From Tumebacillus flagellatus (lineage in GTDB: Bacteria > Bacillota > Bacilli > Tumebacillales > Tumebacillaceae), in contig NZ_JMIR01000001.1 of assembly GCF_000714935.1 (NCBI RefSeq), forward strand, positions 264,032 through 328,031: a DNA stretch of 64,000 nt. The letters are read 5' to 3'. Made by a program: the position numbers and the translations under genes. Positions 46,005 to 54,872 of this stretch are shown in pieces (position 1 is the stretch's first letter; every line of letters starts with the position of its first letter). Below the pieces are notes generated by a model that was not told where the DNA came from, did no database searches, and was given only the letters and a program-made list of their open reading frames with translations.

Positions 46005-47762
46005 ATGGAACGGAAACGCCAAGGGAAATCGTCTTCGTTGAAAGCCAAACTCATTGCGGTCTGTCTGCTGTTGCTCGCCGTCCCCAGCTTGATCATCGGG
46101 GTGCTGGGATACGATTTTGCCAAAAACCAACTTGATGCCGCCGGAGAAAAGCAACTGAAAAATGACGTTCATTTCACAATCGAACTTATCCATGATCTGA
46201 ACCAAGAAGTGAAAAACGGTCATCTCGCCTTGCCCGAAGCGCAAGAAATGGTCAAACAGAGCATCCTCGGCCCCAAGGATGCCAACGGCAAACGCCCGAT
46301 CAACCAAAAATTTGACATCGGCGAGTACGGCTACCTCTTCATCTACGACCAGTCCGGAAACGCCGTCGCGCATCCGAACAACGAAGGCAAAAACCTCTGG
46401 AATACCCAAACCGCAGACGGCCGGTATGTCCAGCAAGAAATGATCGCCACGGCCAAGTCCGGCGGCGGCTTCACCGCCTACACATGGCCGCTCCCCAACA
46501 ACCCTGATCAAAACGCGGAAAAAATTACCTACTCCGAACTTGATCCCGAATGGGGTTGGGTCGTTTGCGCAGGCTCCTACCTCCAAGACTTCAACAGCGG
46601 CGCACAAGAAATTCTCCACCTCCTCCTCATCACCTTGGGCGTTTCACTTGTTCTGGGCACCGTTCTCGTGCTGCTGTTTGCACGCGGGATCACGCTTCCC
46701 CTCGTCCGCATCGCCCGCCAAGCGACCGCTGTCGCCAACGGCGATCTCTCGATGGAGCCTGTCGTTGTCAAAAACCGAGATGAGCGCGGACGCTTGGCGG
46801 AAGACTTCAACACGATGGTCGCCACGCTCAAACATCTCGTCACCGAAGTCGGACAAAGCGCCGAACAGATCGCCGCTTCCTCGGAAGAGCTGACCGCCAG
46901 CGCTCAACAGACGTCGCACGCCTCCGAGCAGACGGCGATGACGATGCAGCAGTTGGCAGAAGGCACAGACAAGCAAGTGCACACCATCACCGACACCGAC
47001 CAGACGATCAAAGAGCTTGCGTCCGGCATTCAGCAAATCTCCGCCAGCGCTCAGACCGTTTCGCAGACCGCCATGCATGCGTCCGACACGGCGCAAGAAG
47101 GCACCGCCGTCATCCGCAACGCCGTCGATCATATGGAAGTCCTCGGCGAAGATGTCAACCGCCTCACGCACCGCATGAACGGCTTTGCGGAACATGCGCG
47201 CAACATCGGCGGCATCGTCAAAGCGATCGCCGGCATCGCGGCACAGACCAACCTCCTCGCGCTCAACGCCGCCATCGAAGCGGCGCGCGCCGGTGAACAG
47301 GGGCGCGGATTTGCCGTCGTCGCCGATGAAGTTCGCAAGTTGGCGGAACAGTCCTCGACGTTGGCAAGCCAAATCGGTGAAACGATCTCCACCGTGCAAT
47401 CGGAAATCCTCAACACCGTCGATGCCGTGCAATCGAGTTCCGCGCACGTGGCGGAGGGCATCCAAGCCGTGTCGGCGGCAGGCGGCTCCTTCCGCCAGAT
47501 TCAAGCGGCGATCGACGAAGTGGCGATGCAGATTCAAGACGTCTCCTCCGCCGTCCAACAGATGTCGACGGGAGCCGACCACGTTTGCGAAACGGTCGAT
47601 ACGATCAAATACGTGACAGAACAAGCGGCGGCCGGTACGCAGACGGTCTCCGCCACCAGCGAAGAACAACTCGCCTCGATGGAAGAGATCACCTCGTCCG
47701 CCAACGCCCTCTCGCAGATGGCCGAAGCTCTCGAAGCCATGATCAAGCACTACAAGCTGTAA
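46005..47762 (+). CDS. Methyl-accepting chemotaxis protein with single Cache domain
   Basis: 585 aa. TM1 (about 15-37), an extracellular sCache sensor (about 38-205; [31 protein letters not shown] and [19 protein letters not shown] are typical), TM2 (about 206-228), HAMP, then a signalling hairpin with tip [46 protein letters not shown]. sCache chemoreceptors commonly bind small carboxylates or amino acids. AAAGGGG is 9 nt before ATG 46005. Monocistronic. Confidence 0.94.
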   Translation: MERKRQGKSSSLKAKLIAVCLLLLAVPSLIIGVLGYDFAKNQLDAAGEKQLKNDVHFTIELIHDLNQEVKNGHLALPEAQEMVKQSILGPKDANGKRPINQKFDIGEYGYLFIYDQSGNAVAHPNNEGKNLWNTQTADGRYVQQEMIATAKSGGGFTAYTWPLPNNPDQNAEKITYSELDPEWGWVVCAGSYLQDFNSGAQEILHLLLITLGVSLVLGTVLVLLFARGITLPLVRIARQATAVANGDLSMEPVVVKNRDERGRLAEDFNTMVATLKHLVTEVGQSAEQIAASSEELTASAQQTSHASEQTAMTMQQLAEGTDKQVHTITDTDQTIKELASGIQQISASAQTVSQTAMHASDTAQEGTAVIRNAVDHMEVLGEDVNRLTHRMNGFAEHARNIGGIVKAIAGIAAQTNLLALNAAIEAARAGEQGRGFAVVADEVRKLAEQSSTLASQIGETISTVQSEILNTVDAVQSSSAHVAEGIQAVSAAGGSFRQIQAAIDEVAMQIQDVSSAVQQMSTGADHVCETVDTIKYVTEQAAAGTQTVSATSEEQLASMEEITSSANALSQMAEALEAMIKHYKL

Positions 47763-47788
47763 AAACAGCTGCAATAAACAGCATGAAA

Positions 47789-47827
47789 AAAGACCGCTGC
47801 CCTCCAACGGGCGCAGCGGTCTTTTTT
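47789..47827. terminator. Bidirectional terminator after the chemoreceptor gene
   Basis: AAAGACCGCTGC (about 47789-47800) pairs with GCAGCGGTCTTT (47813-47824) and is followed by T residues. Confidence 0.85.
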
Positions 47828-47911
47828 TACACGGGACGGTTCTGTTTTTACTTCGAGCGCGGCTTGTTCCACCTGTACGAAACCGCGAGCAATGCGGTCA
47901 CAGAAACCAGG

Positions 47912-48808
47912 CTATTTCCCGACCGCGGAAACGGAAGCGGGTTTGGAAAGTTTGTTTTTGCGGGTGATTTGCACCGTGTAGAGCACGAGCGCGCTCCAGA
48001 TGAACGCAAACGAAATCAAGTCGGCGGTCGTGAACGCTTCGTGGTACAGCGCCAAGCCCAGAATCAACGTCAACGTCGGCGAGATGTATTGGAAAAACCC
48101 CATCACCGACAGCGGCAGCCGCTTCGCCCCTTCCGCAAACAGCAGCAGCGGCATCGCCGTCGCCACGCCTGCCAGCAAGAGAATCGCGATCTTCCAGCCC
48201 GGCAAGATGCCAAACGCCGTCCCGCCGTGCTCAAACCCGAGCAGATAGATCAAAGCGAACGGAAGCACGATCAGGGTTTCCATCGTCAGACCGGCGACGG
48301 TGTCCAGTTGCAGTTTTTTCTTGGAGAGGCCGTACAAGCCAAACGACAGCGCCAACGTGAGCGCCACCCACGGGAATTTCCCGTACGTGACCGCCATGAT
48401 CAAGACGCCGATCAACGCCAAGCCGATCGATCCCCATTGCCACTTCGAAAGCCGTTCGCTGAGGAAGAACACACCGAGGAACACGTTGACCAGCGGGTTG
48501 ATGTAGTAGCCGAGACTCGCTTCCACCATGTGGTTGTTGTTGACCGCCCAGATGTAGATCACCCAGTTGACGGAGATCAACAGAGCGCTGATCGTGATCG
48601 AGAGACGGCTCTTCCAAGTGGGAAAGCTCTCTCGGAGCTGCTTCCATTTCTTCATGACGGTGACGAGGAGGAGGACGAAGACGACAGACCAGATGATGCG
48701 GTGGGACAGAATCTCCCACGCGCCGACTTCGGTGAACGTTTTCCAGTAGATGGGCAGCAGGCCCCAGATGATGTAGGACAGTGCTGCGCAGATGTAGCCG
48801 ATTCTCAT
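47912..48808 (-). CDS. rarD: RarD-type EamA-family transporter
   Basis: 298 aa, ten helices in two EamA repeats. RarD signatures: AALSYIIWGLLPIYWKTF, EILSHRIIWSVVFVLLL, WVIYIWAVNNNHMVEASLGYYINPLVNVFLG and GFFQYISPTLTLILGL. Physiological substrate is not established for the family. ATG 48808 (MRIGYIC) has GGGGAG 6 nt upstream; the ATG 12 nt further upstream overlaps the binding site. It lies 28 nt behind the DUF4832 gene, so the two are likely co-transcribed. Confidence 0.9.
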   Translation of the reverse strand: MRIGYICAALSYIIWGLLPIYWKTFTEVGAWEILSHRIIWSVVFVLLLVTVMKKWKQLRESFPTWKSRLSITISALLISVNWVIYIWAVNNNHMVEASLGYYINPLVNVFLGVFFLSERLSKWQWGSIGLALIGVLIMAVTYGKFPWVALTLALSFGLYGLSKKKLQLDTVAGLTMETLIVLPFALIYLLGFEHGGTAFGILPGWKIAILLLAGVATAMPLLLFAEGAKRLPLSVMGFFQYISPTLTLILGLALYHEAFTTADLISFAFIWSALVLYTVQITRKNKLSKPASVSAVGK

Positions 48809-48836
48809 GTTTCTCCCCATCTCCTATCTGTATTTC

Positions 48837-50261
48837 CTAAAACAGCAAGCGCAGCGGCGGTCGTTTCGTCACGACCACTTGCCCCAGTTCATAGCGGCCG
48901 TCCGCCCGGCGTCCGTCCATCGCGAAGTCGATGCCCGGTTTTTTCGTATCCGGGTCGAGAATCGCGACGCAGAGCGTGTACGTGCCGGGTTCGAGAGTTT
49001 CCGGCACCGGCAGAAATTCCTGCACGTCGTTCTCCCCCGGCAGCCAGCGCGTGATGTCTTGCCCGGTGATCGTCGCGGCTGCCACATGTCCTGCGGTGTC
49101 CACCAACGAGAGCTCCAACGGCCATTTGTAATAAAAAGGCGCAACGCCGCGGTTCGCGATCGTCAGCGCGACGGAAAGCAACCCGCCCTGGCGTACTTGC
49201 TCCGAGAAGGAGGCGTTGGGGATCGTGAAGCGATACCCCATCGTGTTCAAGAAGCGGTCGAGGTTGGCTTGCTCCGCCGGCGGGAATTTCTCGTCCGCCA
49301 GTATGGACGCGCCCATCCACGAGACGTGCGTGTCGCGCGCCTGCTGCAAAACACTCTCGATCTTGTCAGACTTCACCAGCCCCTTCACCGTGTCGGCATC
49401 GCCGAACTCGCCTCCGCTGGGGCCTTCTTTCCAGAACTCCGGCACCGCGGGGATGTCCGCTTCCGCCAAGGAAGAACGGTAGCCGTTCTCATACCAGTCC
49501 TTGAAATCGTACGTGCTGCGCGCATTTCCGAACATGTCGTTGTACAGCCCGATGCCGTACTCGCCGACGATCGGATACGGGCGGCGCATCAAGAGTTTTT
49601 TATCGGGAAACGCGTCGAGGTATTGATGGACGTAGAGATCGGATATTTCTGTTTTCGGAAACGGGATGTATTGCGTGTCGGTTTGCAACGTGTGCCACTC
49701 GCCCCAATGCCCGAGGCTCCCCAGCGCGAGAAACGCGATGCGGGGGTCGTGGTCGTAGCGCTCGCCGAGTTTTTTCATCAGTTGTGCGTGTTCTTGGATC
49801 AAAATCGGGTTGCTGTAATTGGGAGAGAACCCCTTGCCGAGATCGGCGTCGTAGTACGCGCCGTCACCGTGCATTTCTTGGTAGAGCCACTCCGGAATGT
49901 CGATGTGCTTGGTGTCGGAACTGTAATCGAGGACGACGCGCAAGATCACTTTGGCACCGCGTGCGTTCCACTCGTCAAAGTGCAAGCGTTTCTCCACGCC
50001 TGCGAAATTGAACTGACCCTTCACAGGCTCCAGTTCCTTCCACGTAACCACACCGTACACCAAGCGGTGCGGTTGCACGTAAGGGCCGTCGTGATCGGCG
50101 CCGGGCGCAAGACCCATGAAGGGGTTGTTCAAGACGGCTTGGGTCTCTTGTTTGTGCACGTGCACCACCATCGGTTGCTCCATCCCCGAAATCGGAGTGG
50201 TGCCGGTCAAATCGACGGTCAGCAAGAGAGCGGCCGTCAGCAAAATCGTTTTGCGAATCAT
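48837..50261 (-). CDS. Secreted DUF4832 protein (glycoside-hydrolase-like)
   Basis: 474 aa with a signal peptide (about 1-25). A TIM-barrel-like region contains NPFMGLAPGADH near 46, RLVYGVVTWKELEPVKGQFNF, RIAFLALGSLGHWGEWHTL and KKLLMRRPYP. Glu residues in WKELEP and GHWGEWH lie where clan-A glycosidases have their catalytic pair. A C-terminal beta domain (about 370-474) resembles DUF4874/4832 partners. Substrate unknown, likely extracellular polysaccharide. GAGGGGG is 7 nt before ATG 50261. Confidence 0.82.
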   Translation of the reverse strand: MIRKTILLTAALLLTVDLTGTTPISGMEQPMVVHVHKQETQAVLNNPFMGLAPGADHDGPYVQPHRLVYGVVTWKELEPVKGQFNFAGVEKRLHFDEWNARGAKVILRVVLDYSSDTKHIDIPEWLYQEMHGDGAYYDADLGKGFSPNYSNPILIQEHAQLMKKLGERYDHDPRIAFLALGSLGHWGEWHTLQTDTQYIPFPKTEISDLYVHQYLDAFPDKKLLMRRPYPIVGEYGIGLYNDMFGNARSTYDFKDWYENGYRSSLAEADIPAVPEFWKEGPSGGEFGDADTVKGLVKSDKIESVLQQARDTHVSWMGASILADEKFPPAEQANLDRFLNTMGYRFTIPNASFSEQVRQGGLLSVALTIANRGVAPFYYKWPLELSLVDTAGHVAAATITGQDITRWLPGENDVQEFLPVPETLEPGTYTLCVAILDPDTKKPGIDFAMDGRRADGRYELGQVVVTKRPPLRLLF

Positions 50262-50313
50262 GAAAAAACCCCCTCACTCCCATAGTACCACGCCCCCGAT
50301 TTTTCGCATAACG

Positions 50314-50373
50314 AAACAGCCGACCCCTTGGCGGAATCGGCTGGTTTTTTTAGAGCATTTTTTCCAAAAAGGT
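50314..50373. repeat. 60-bp direct repeat, left copy (attL-like)
   Basis: Identical over 60 nt to 54813-54872. It contains the hairpin AGCCGA/TCGGCT, a T7 run, and a copy of the last seven codons plus stop of the ABC ATPase gene read on the minus strand (TFLEKML). Identity ends abruptly at both edges, so this copy marks one boundary of the AT-rich insert. Confidence 0.93.
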
Positions 50374-50444
50374 GTAGACCGTTGCAAGGATCGGCAACGT
50401 GTAGGAGTACATGATGAAACTTAGAGTATGAAGAGTAATTTCGA

Positions 50445-50984
50445 TTACTGATCCGTCATTTCATACAGATTCGCGCCATTTGCGTCCACTACCGAAACAC
50501 TCTTAAACTTTGTATCTTTGTCAGGAGTTACTGCTTGGATGATATATCCTATCTTATCTGCCTTTGCCGCAGTTTCCGTTTGACCATTCGAAAACTGGAC
50601 AACGATTTTCTTGGCTGCATTCCTTACTTTTTCATCATTAATAATGACAATTGCATAGGCTTTATCTCCAGCAGAATAAGACACGTGAACGGGTGCAGCA
50701 TGACCTGGAGTAAATTGCGAAGAAGTATGCCAGCTATTAATTTTCCCGTTACTATCCAAATAAATTCCATACGTGCCTACCTCATAATCTGTTTGGTAAA
50801 TCACGAGGTAACTATTCTGCAGCGTTGCAATATCTAACGGTCGAATATTATTTTGTTCCAGATATGCGTTGAGTTGGGCTTGCGAAGGCATTCCCGTGTT
50901 TAGCTGGGTGACCTTTGCCGCCGAACACCCGCTTAAACAGATTGTCAAGAAAACAGAAAAAATTACAAATCGGAAACGTTTCAT
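50445..50984 (-). CDS. Lipoprotein of unknown function in the AT-rich insert
   Basis: 179 aa. Signal peptide with lipobox LSGC (Cys20), then a mature domain of mixed alpha/beta character (ATLQNSYLVIYQTDYEVGTYGIYLDSNG..HVSYSAGDKAYAIVIINDEKVRNAAKKI). Anchored on the outer face of the membrane. ATG 50984 with AGGAG upstream. It lies 12 nt behind the protease gene and is the last gene of a three-gene unit. I recognise no family. Low GC, like its neighbours. Confidence 0.78.
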   Translation of the reverse strand: MKRFRFVIFSVFLTICLSGCSAAKVTQLNTGMPSQAQLNAYLEQNNIRPLDIATLQNSYLVIYQTDYEVGTYGIYLDSNGKINSWHTSSQFTPGHAAPVHVSYSAGDKAYAIVIINDEKVRNAAKKIVVQFSNGQTETAAKADKIGYIIQAVTPDKDTKFKSVSVVDANGANLYEMTDQ

Positions 50985-50996
50985 GTCAACAACTCC

Positions 50997-51950
50997 TCAT
51001 CTAAGCTTGAGTTCTCCCTGCCCTTGTTCCTTACGAGGAACCTTCAACGGATACGTAGCATTCTTGAGGTACTCTTCAACATAGTCTGCATTTTTATCCT
51101 TAAACTTCTCCATAAGGTCGGCAACAACACCGGTTACGATAGCTGCCGAAAAAGATGTACCTGACTTTGTCACGAACTTCTCCTTGTTGTCAAATGATCG
51201 AATATTAACTCCTAGTGTCACCAGGTCTGGTTTGGAGATTGCACCTGACCCTCTGCTGGAAAAACTCGTAATTCTGTCATCATCAGGAGTTAAAGTTCCA
51301 TTGCTTAAGACACTGCCAACAGTCAGGACATCATCGAACGTAGCTGGAACCATAATTGTATTCTCATCTGGCCCATTATTTCCAGCAGAACATACAATTA
51401 GAATTCCAGCCGTTCGCAACAAATGGATCCACCTTGCCAGCTCTGTCTTATCATCACTCTGATGATCAGGAATCCCTATGGATATATTCACAATGTTGAT
51501 CGAATACACTTTGCGATTTTCATAAATCCACTGAAGTGCTTCTTTTAAACTACTACTATCAGCTTGTAGATCTTCATCCAGCACTTTTAAAGAGATAAGA
51601 TTTACATCTGGAGATAAGCCGTGCATTTGATTGTTTCCCGCAATGATGTTCGCAATGAATGTGCCATGTCCATTATCATCGTAGGGTTCGCTCTTGTTGT
51701 TCACAAAATCTCGAAACGCTTTTATTTTTGCACGGCTTATATTCTCAGATGGTTGTATTCCTGAATCTATGACTGCAACGGTAACACCATTCCCGGTCAA
51801 TGATTGAAAGTTTGACGTTGAAAGACCTACATAGTCTCTTACAAGTTGGCCTTCAGCGGTCACCCCTTTCAGGTCTGAATAATTACAACCCGAAAGAAAG
51901 CAAGTTATGGCTACTAACAGGAACCGAAAACATCCTTTTGAGACTTTCAT
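50997..51950 (-). CDS. Subtilisin-like serine protease lipoprotein (S8)
   Basis: 317 aa. Lipobox LSGC (Cys22) anchors it outside the membrane. The catalytic triad is complete: Asp62 (VAVIDSGI), His95 (DDNGHGTFIANIIAG) and Ser266 (SGTSFSAAIV); the oxyanion Asn is in CSAGNNGPDE. There is almost no propeptide (about 40 residues between lipobox and Asp), unlike secreted subtilisins, suggesting a surface-tethered processing protease. It is 10 nt from both neighbours. A role maturing or degrading the co-encoded secreted protein is inference. Confidence 0.9.
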   Translation of the reverse strand: MKVSKGCFRFLLVAITCFLSGCNYSDLKGVTAEGQLVRDYVGLSTSNFQSLTGNGVTVAVIDSGIQPSENISRAKIKAFRDFVNNKSEPYDDNGHGTFIANIIAGNNQMHGLSPDVNLISLKVLDEDLQADSSSLKEALQWIYENRKVYSINIVNISIGIPDHQSDDKTELARWIHLLRTAGILIVCSAGNNGPDENTIMVPATFDDVLTVGSVLSNGTLTPDDDRITSFSSRGSGAISKPDLVTLGVNIRSFDNKEKFVTKSGTSFSAAIVTGVVADLMEKFKDKNADYVEEYLKNATYPLKVPRKEQGQGELKLR

Positions 51951-51960
51951 ATCTGTTTCC

Positions 51961-53757
51961 TCATCTTCCCGTATAAAAGGTTGTCAATAAACTTCCTTCG
52001 TAGAGTGTTCTTAACGTTGTCGCATTTGTTGGAGCTGAATTACTAAATGTTTTTTTCGTAGACTCCCCAGCGATAAGACCTCTTATCTTGCTCTGCTCCT
52101 CTTCGGTAAGCGGTCGTTGCTTGGACAGCGCGGACGCTCTTCGGAATGTTAGGGATATCCTTGCTTTTTCTAATTCCGTATCTGTGAAATAACCATTGAG
52201 CAATGAAAGAGTTCGATTTTTGATGTCATTAAATTTCACCTGTTCGTTGGAGATCGAAATCAGCTCTAATATGGAGTGTGCCTGTTTGCTATCCAATACG
52301 GTCATGTCTGCTTGAACCTTCTCCAAAACCTTATGGGTCAGTTTATTTATATCGCTGGGAACCAACAATCCTAGAAGCTGAATAATTTTAACCCCCAGCA
52401 CAAGGTCCTCTACAGATTTTACTGTCCCTGCCTGATCCATGTTGGAAAGATATTCAACCACAGCCTTCTCGACAATCTTACTTTCAGGCAAAACCATTTT
52501 TTCTTCGTGATAGGATAAAATGAGATAATAGACTTCTCTCAATTTTTGAGAATCCGTAATGGAGCTATTCTCTTCCACTAATACTCGGTAATTTTCTTGA
52601 AGAGTTTGGATCATCTTTTTGCGATCATAGTCAAATTTATATGCATTCGCCAACGCAATCCCATAAAAATTATCCTCAACCGAAAACTTAATATATTGGT
52701 CTGTTTTGGTGAATTCTGATTCGATTTGGTCGTACAAATAGTTTATCAGTTGTTTCTTGTATGGAAACGCATAATGAAAGTACTGGCAAATTGCAAGAAC
52801 CTTATCAACATAAGGCGGTTGGATTGCATAGGCATCTGGACCGACACCAAATCCTTCAATCCCATCCCAACCTAGAAACAATTGATTCAGATAATTAGTA
52901 TTTGCAGGAACCTTCATGTCAAAAAATGAACTGATTTCGATAGTTGTCTTCAGTACGTCGACAGAGCCCCAATCAGTTCCAAGTCCTTTATAGAGTTCAG
53001 ATATCCAGTAGGAGAACCAAGCATGCCTATCTACATTTGGAAACTCTCTTTTCAAGGAGGCATCTGAAAACCCAAGTTTTTGCAACATAGAAATTATGAT
53101 ACCGCCATTGTTTACGATATTATCTTCCTTGTTTGAAAAAGTAAAAAACTCATCATTGACATACAATTTAAGCAAACCTTTTTTTATTTCCTCCAATTCC
53201 TTGGTCTGATTCATATCAATCATGGCATCTAACGCAACCGACGTAGCAAAGATTTTGTTTCTCATATCTTCATCTTTGCTGGTTTCGAAAAAGAGGCCCT
53301 CATCCGCATCGTAGTGACTGTTTATTTTTTTATAGTTATCTTCATTGTGAGTCTCCCGATGGAGTTCTTTATTTACGTGAGAAAACAAACCCACATTTTC
53401 AATTTCAGATAACCTTGAGTCGAATTCCAGTTTTCGGTATGTATCTTCTTGAAATCTTTTGACTGCTTGATCTTTGATCCCAAGCTTATCAAGAATATCC
53501 AAAGCCCAACTGGCGCTATACAGTTCTGGAGTATTCCGAAAGATACTGGAACTGCTGAAAATATCCATTTTAGAACCATGATAATAGCTTTTCTGCAGCA
53601 ACTTTTGAATCTCACTTGGATTCAAATAATGCGAGTCAACTTGACTGTAATTCATACGCGTATCTGTTTCACGATTCTGCCCCGCAAAGGATACATTTTC
53701 AATTGTCATCAAGATACTAAGAACAGCAGACAACATAACAGCATATTTTACTTTCAT
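51961..53757 (-). CDS. Large secreted helical protein of unknown function
   Basis: 598 aa. Signal peptide about 1-25 (MKVKYAVMLSAVLSILMTIENVSFAG). The mature part is almost all helical with recurring paired-helix units (ASWALDILDKLGI, ATSVALDAMIDM, GGIIISMLQKLGF, DKVLAICQYFHYAF, YGIALANAYKF). This recalls the alpha/alpha-toroid of prenyltransferase/terpene-cyclase repeat proteins, although no DxDD or QW motif is seen. ATG 53757 follows GAGAGGG. First gene of the unit with the S8 protease and lipoprotein. Fold suggestion is inference. Confidence 0.75.
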   Translation of the reverse strand: MKVKYAVMLSAVLSILMTIENVSFAGQNRETDTRMNYSQVDSHYLNPSEIQKLLQKSYYHGSKMDIFSSSSIFRNTPELYSASWALDILDKLGIKDQAVKRFQEDTYRKLEFDSRLSEIENVGLFSHVNKELHRETHNEDNYKKINSHYDADEGLFFETSKDEDMRNKIFATSVALDAMIDMNQTKELEEIKKGLLKLYVNDEFFTFSNKEDNIVNNGGIIISMLQKLGFSDASLKREFPNVDRHAWFSYWISELYKGLGTDWGSVDVLKTTIEISSFFDMKVPANTNYLNQLFLGWDGIEGFGVGPDAYAIQPPYVDKVLAICQYFHYAFPYKKQLINYLYDQIESEFTKTDQYIKFSVEDNFYGIALANAYKFDYDRKKMIQTLQENYRVLVEENSSITDSQKLREVYYLILSYHEEKMVLPESKIVEKAVVEYLSNMDQAGTVKSVEDLVLGVKIIQLLGLLVPSDINKLTHKVLEKVQADMTVLDSKQAHSILELISISNEQVKFNDIKNRTLSLLNGYFTDTELEKARISLTFRRASALSKQRPLTEEEQSKIRGLIAGESTKKTFSNSAPTNATTLRTLYEGSLLTTFYTGR

Positions 53758-53779
53758 TTCATTACCCTCTCGATTATAC

Positions 53780-53820
53780 AGAACAGAAGGGAAAGTGAGT
53801 TTCACTTTCCCTTCTGTTCT
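53780..53820 (-). terminator. Long perfect hairpin terminator of the 262-aa secreted protein gene
   Basis: 17-bp perfect stem GAACAGAAGGGAAAGTG (53781-53797) with CACTTTCCCTTCTGTTC (53803-53819). It lies directly after the stop on the minus strand and is immediately followed by the start region of the 598-aa protein gene. Confidence 0.8.
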
Positions 53821-53828
53821 TCTAGTTT

Positions 53829-54617
53829 CTAAAAGTTCTGAAGGCTGGACGCTTGAGCCAAGTAAGAAGTATTGCCAACACGATAGTTCGCAGTGGTGAC
53901 ATGTTGTTCGTTCGAGATCGAATAACAGTCAACACGCAGCCCGCCATAGTTTGCAGAGAAACTATAATACGTGTTAGGTGTGGTCAACGGATCCCAAGTG
54001 ATCGTGGCAGATTGACTGGACTTTGTGAATGTTGCACTCCCGCTGCCCGGCCATGAAAAACTTGCGCTTCCCAAGGTTGTACAATTGCAAGAGAAGGTTT
54101 CGGTTTGTTGAATTTTGTCTGCATAGTAAGGGTTGGAACCGTAATAAAACGAATCGGAACTGCCGTCCCAAGTTACAGTGTCATCCGTCGTAGAGTCACC
54201 TTTCCCGAACCAAACAGAGTCTTTGTGGTGTGCTTTCAACTTTGAGACTCCTGCCACATAAGAAACAGTGCCATTATCAAAGTAGGTCGCTTCCTTCGTA
54301 TAATAAGCACTTCTTGTGTAGCCTTGTCCAGTAATACCTGCGAGTTGGGCAAGATACGAGTTTTTGTCCAAGTAAGGTGCATTGGTAAACGTGTAATTCC
54401 CGTTTTCGTCATGCTGGAGAACTTGGAAGGATTTGTTTTGTTGAACTTTTTCCAGGTTCTTCTTCGCCTTGTCTTTTTGGATGTCTTGATTCAACTTCAC
54501 GTCAGACTCCGTATATTTTCCTACTTCTTTGCTCTTTACATTGTCGTTGGCAAACGCAGCTGTAGTGAGGCTGAGCCCGAGAGCAAGCGTTACTAGGAAT
54601 GAAACGAACTTCTTCAA
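53829..54617 (-). CDS. Secreted protein of unknown function in the AT-rich insert
   Basis: 262 aa. TTG start at 54617 with GAGGTG 6 nt upstream; signal peptide (MKKFVSFLVTLALGLSLTTAAFA). A charged helical pro-like region follows (about 28-62, Lys/Glu/Asp/Gln rich). Then a Gly/Ser/Thr/Tyr-rich beta region contains one close cysteine pair (FSCNCTTLGSASFSWPGSG) and another Cys (VDCYSI). The arrangement of signal, charged linker and beta domain suggests an exported effector or surface protein processed in the linker (inference). No family recognised. Confidence 0.78.
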   Translation of the reverse strand: MKKFVSFLVTLALGLSLTTAAFANDNVKSKEVGKYTESDVKLNQDIQKDKAKKNLEKVQQNKSFQVLQHDENGNYTFTNAPYLDKNSYLAQLAGITGQGYTRSAYYTKEATYFDNGTVSYVAGVSKLKAHHKDSVWFGKGDSTTDDTVTWDGSSDSFYYGSNPYYADKIQQTETFSCNCTTLGSASFSWPGSGSATFTKSSQSATITWDPLTTPNTYYSFSANYGGLRVDCYSISNEQHVTTANYRVGNTSYLAQASSLQNF

Positions 54618-54812
54618 AATGTTCACCTCATTGATGATTTTTATTGAAAGCGGCCGCATTTCAATTATTTACCTGATAAATATAACATGCAAAATTTTGG
54701 ATGTCCATATGGGTTTTTGACGAAATTAGTCAAATAGTAAGACGTTTTTAGTTTTGCATGACAAACAATAACACATTATAAATATCACTGACTAGGGAGT
54801 ATTTTTACAATA

Positions 54813-54872
54813 AAACAGCCGACCCCTTGGCGGAATCGGCTGGTTTTTTTAGAGCATTTTTTCCAAAAAGGT
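54813..54872. repeat. 60-bp direct repeat, right copy (attR-like)
   Basis: Perfect copy of 50314-50373. Here the repeat is in its native context: bases 54849-54872 are the last codons and stop of the ABC ATPase gene, and the hairpin AGCCGA/TCGGCT is its terminator. Confidence 0.93.

Larger units (their letters stand above)
50374..54812. mobile_element. AT-rich genomic insert bounded by 60-bp direct repeats
   Basis: About 4.4 kb whose base composition and codon use are visibly more AT-rich than the flanking DNA. It carries four minus-strand genes, all for exported proteins. The right repeat is the native 3' end and terminator of an amino-acid ABC ATPase gene; the left repeat is a duplicate. 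This is the layout left by integration at a gene 3' end, but no integrase or transposase is present, so the mechanism is inferred. Confidence 0.7.

Noticed and set aside
54813..54872. 60-bp repeats as ends of an insertion sequence
   Set aside because: They are direct, not inverted, contain the native gene end and terminator, and no transposase lies between them.
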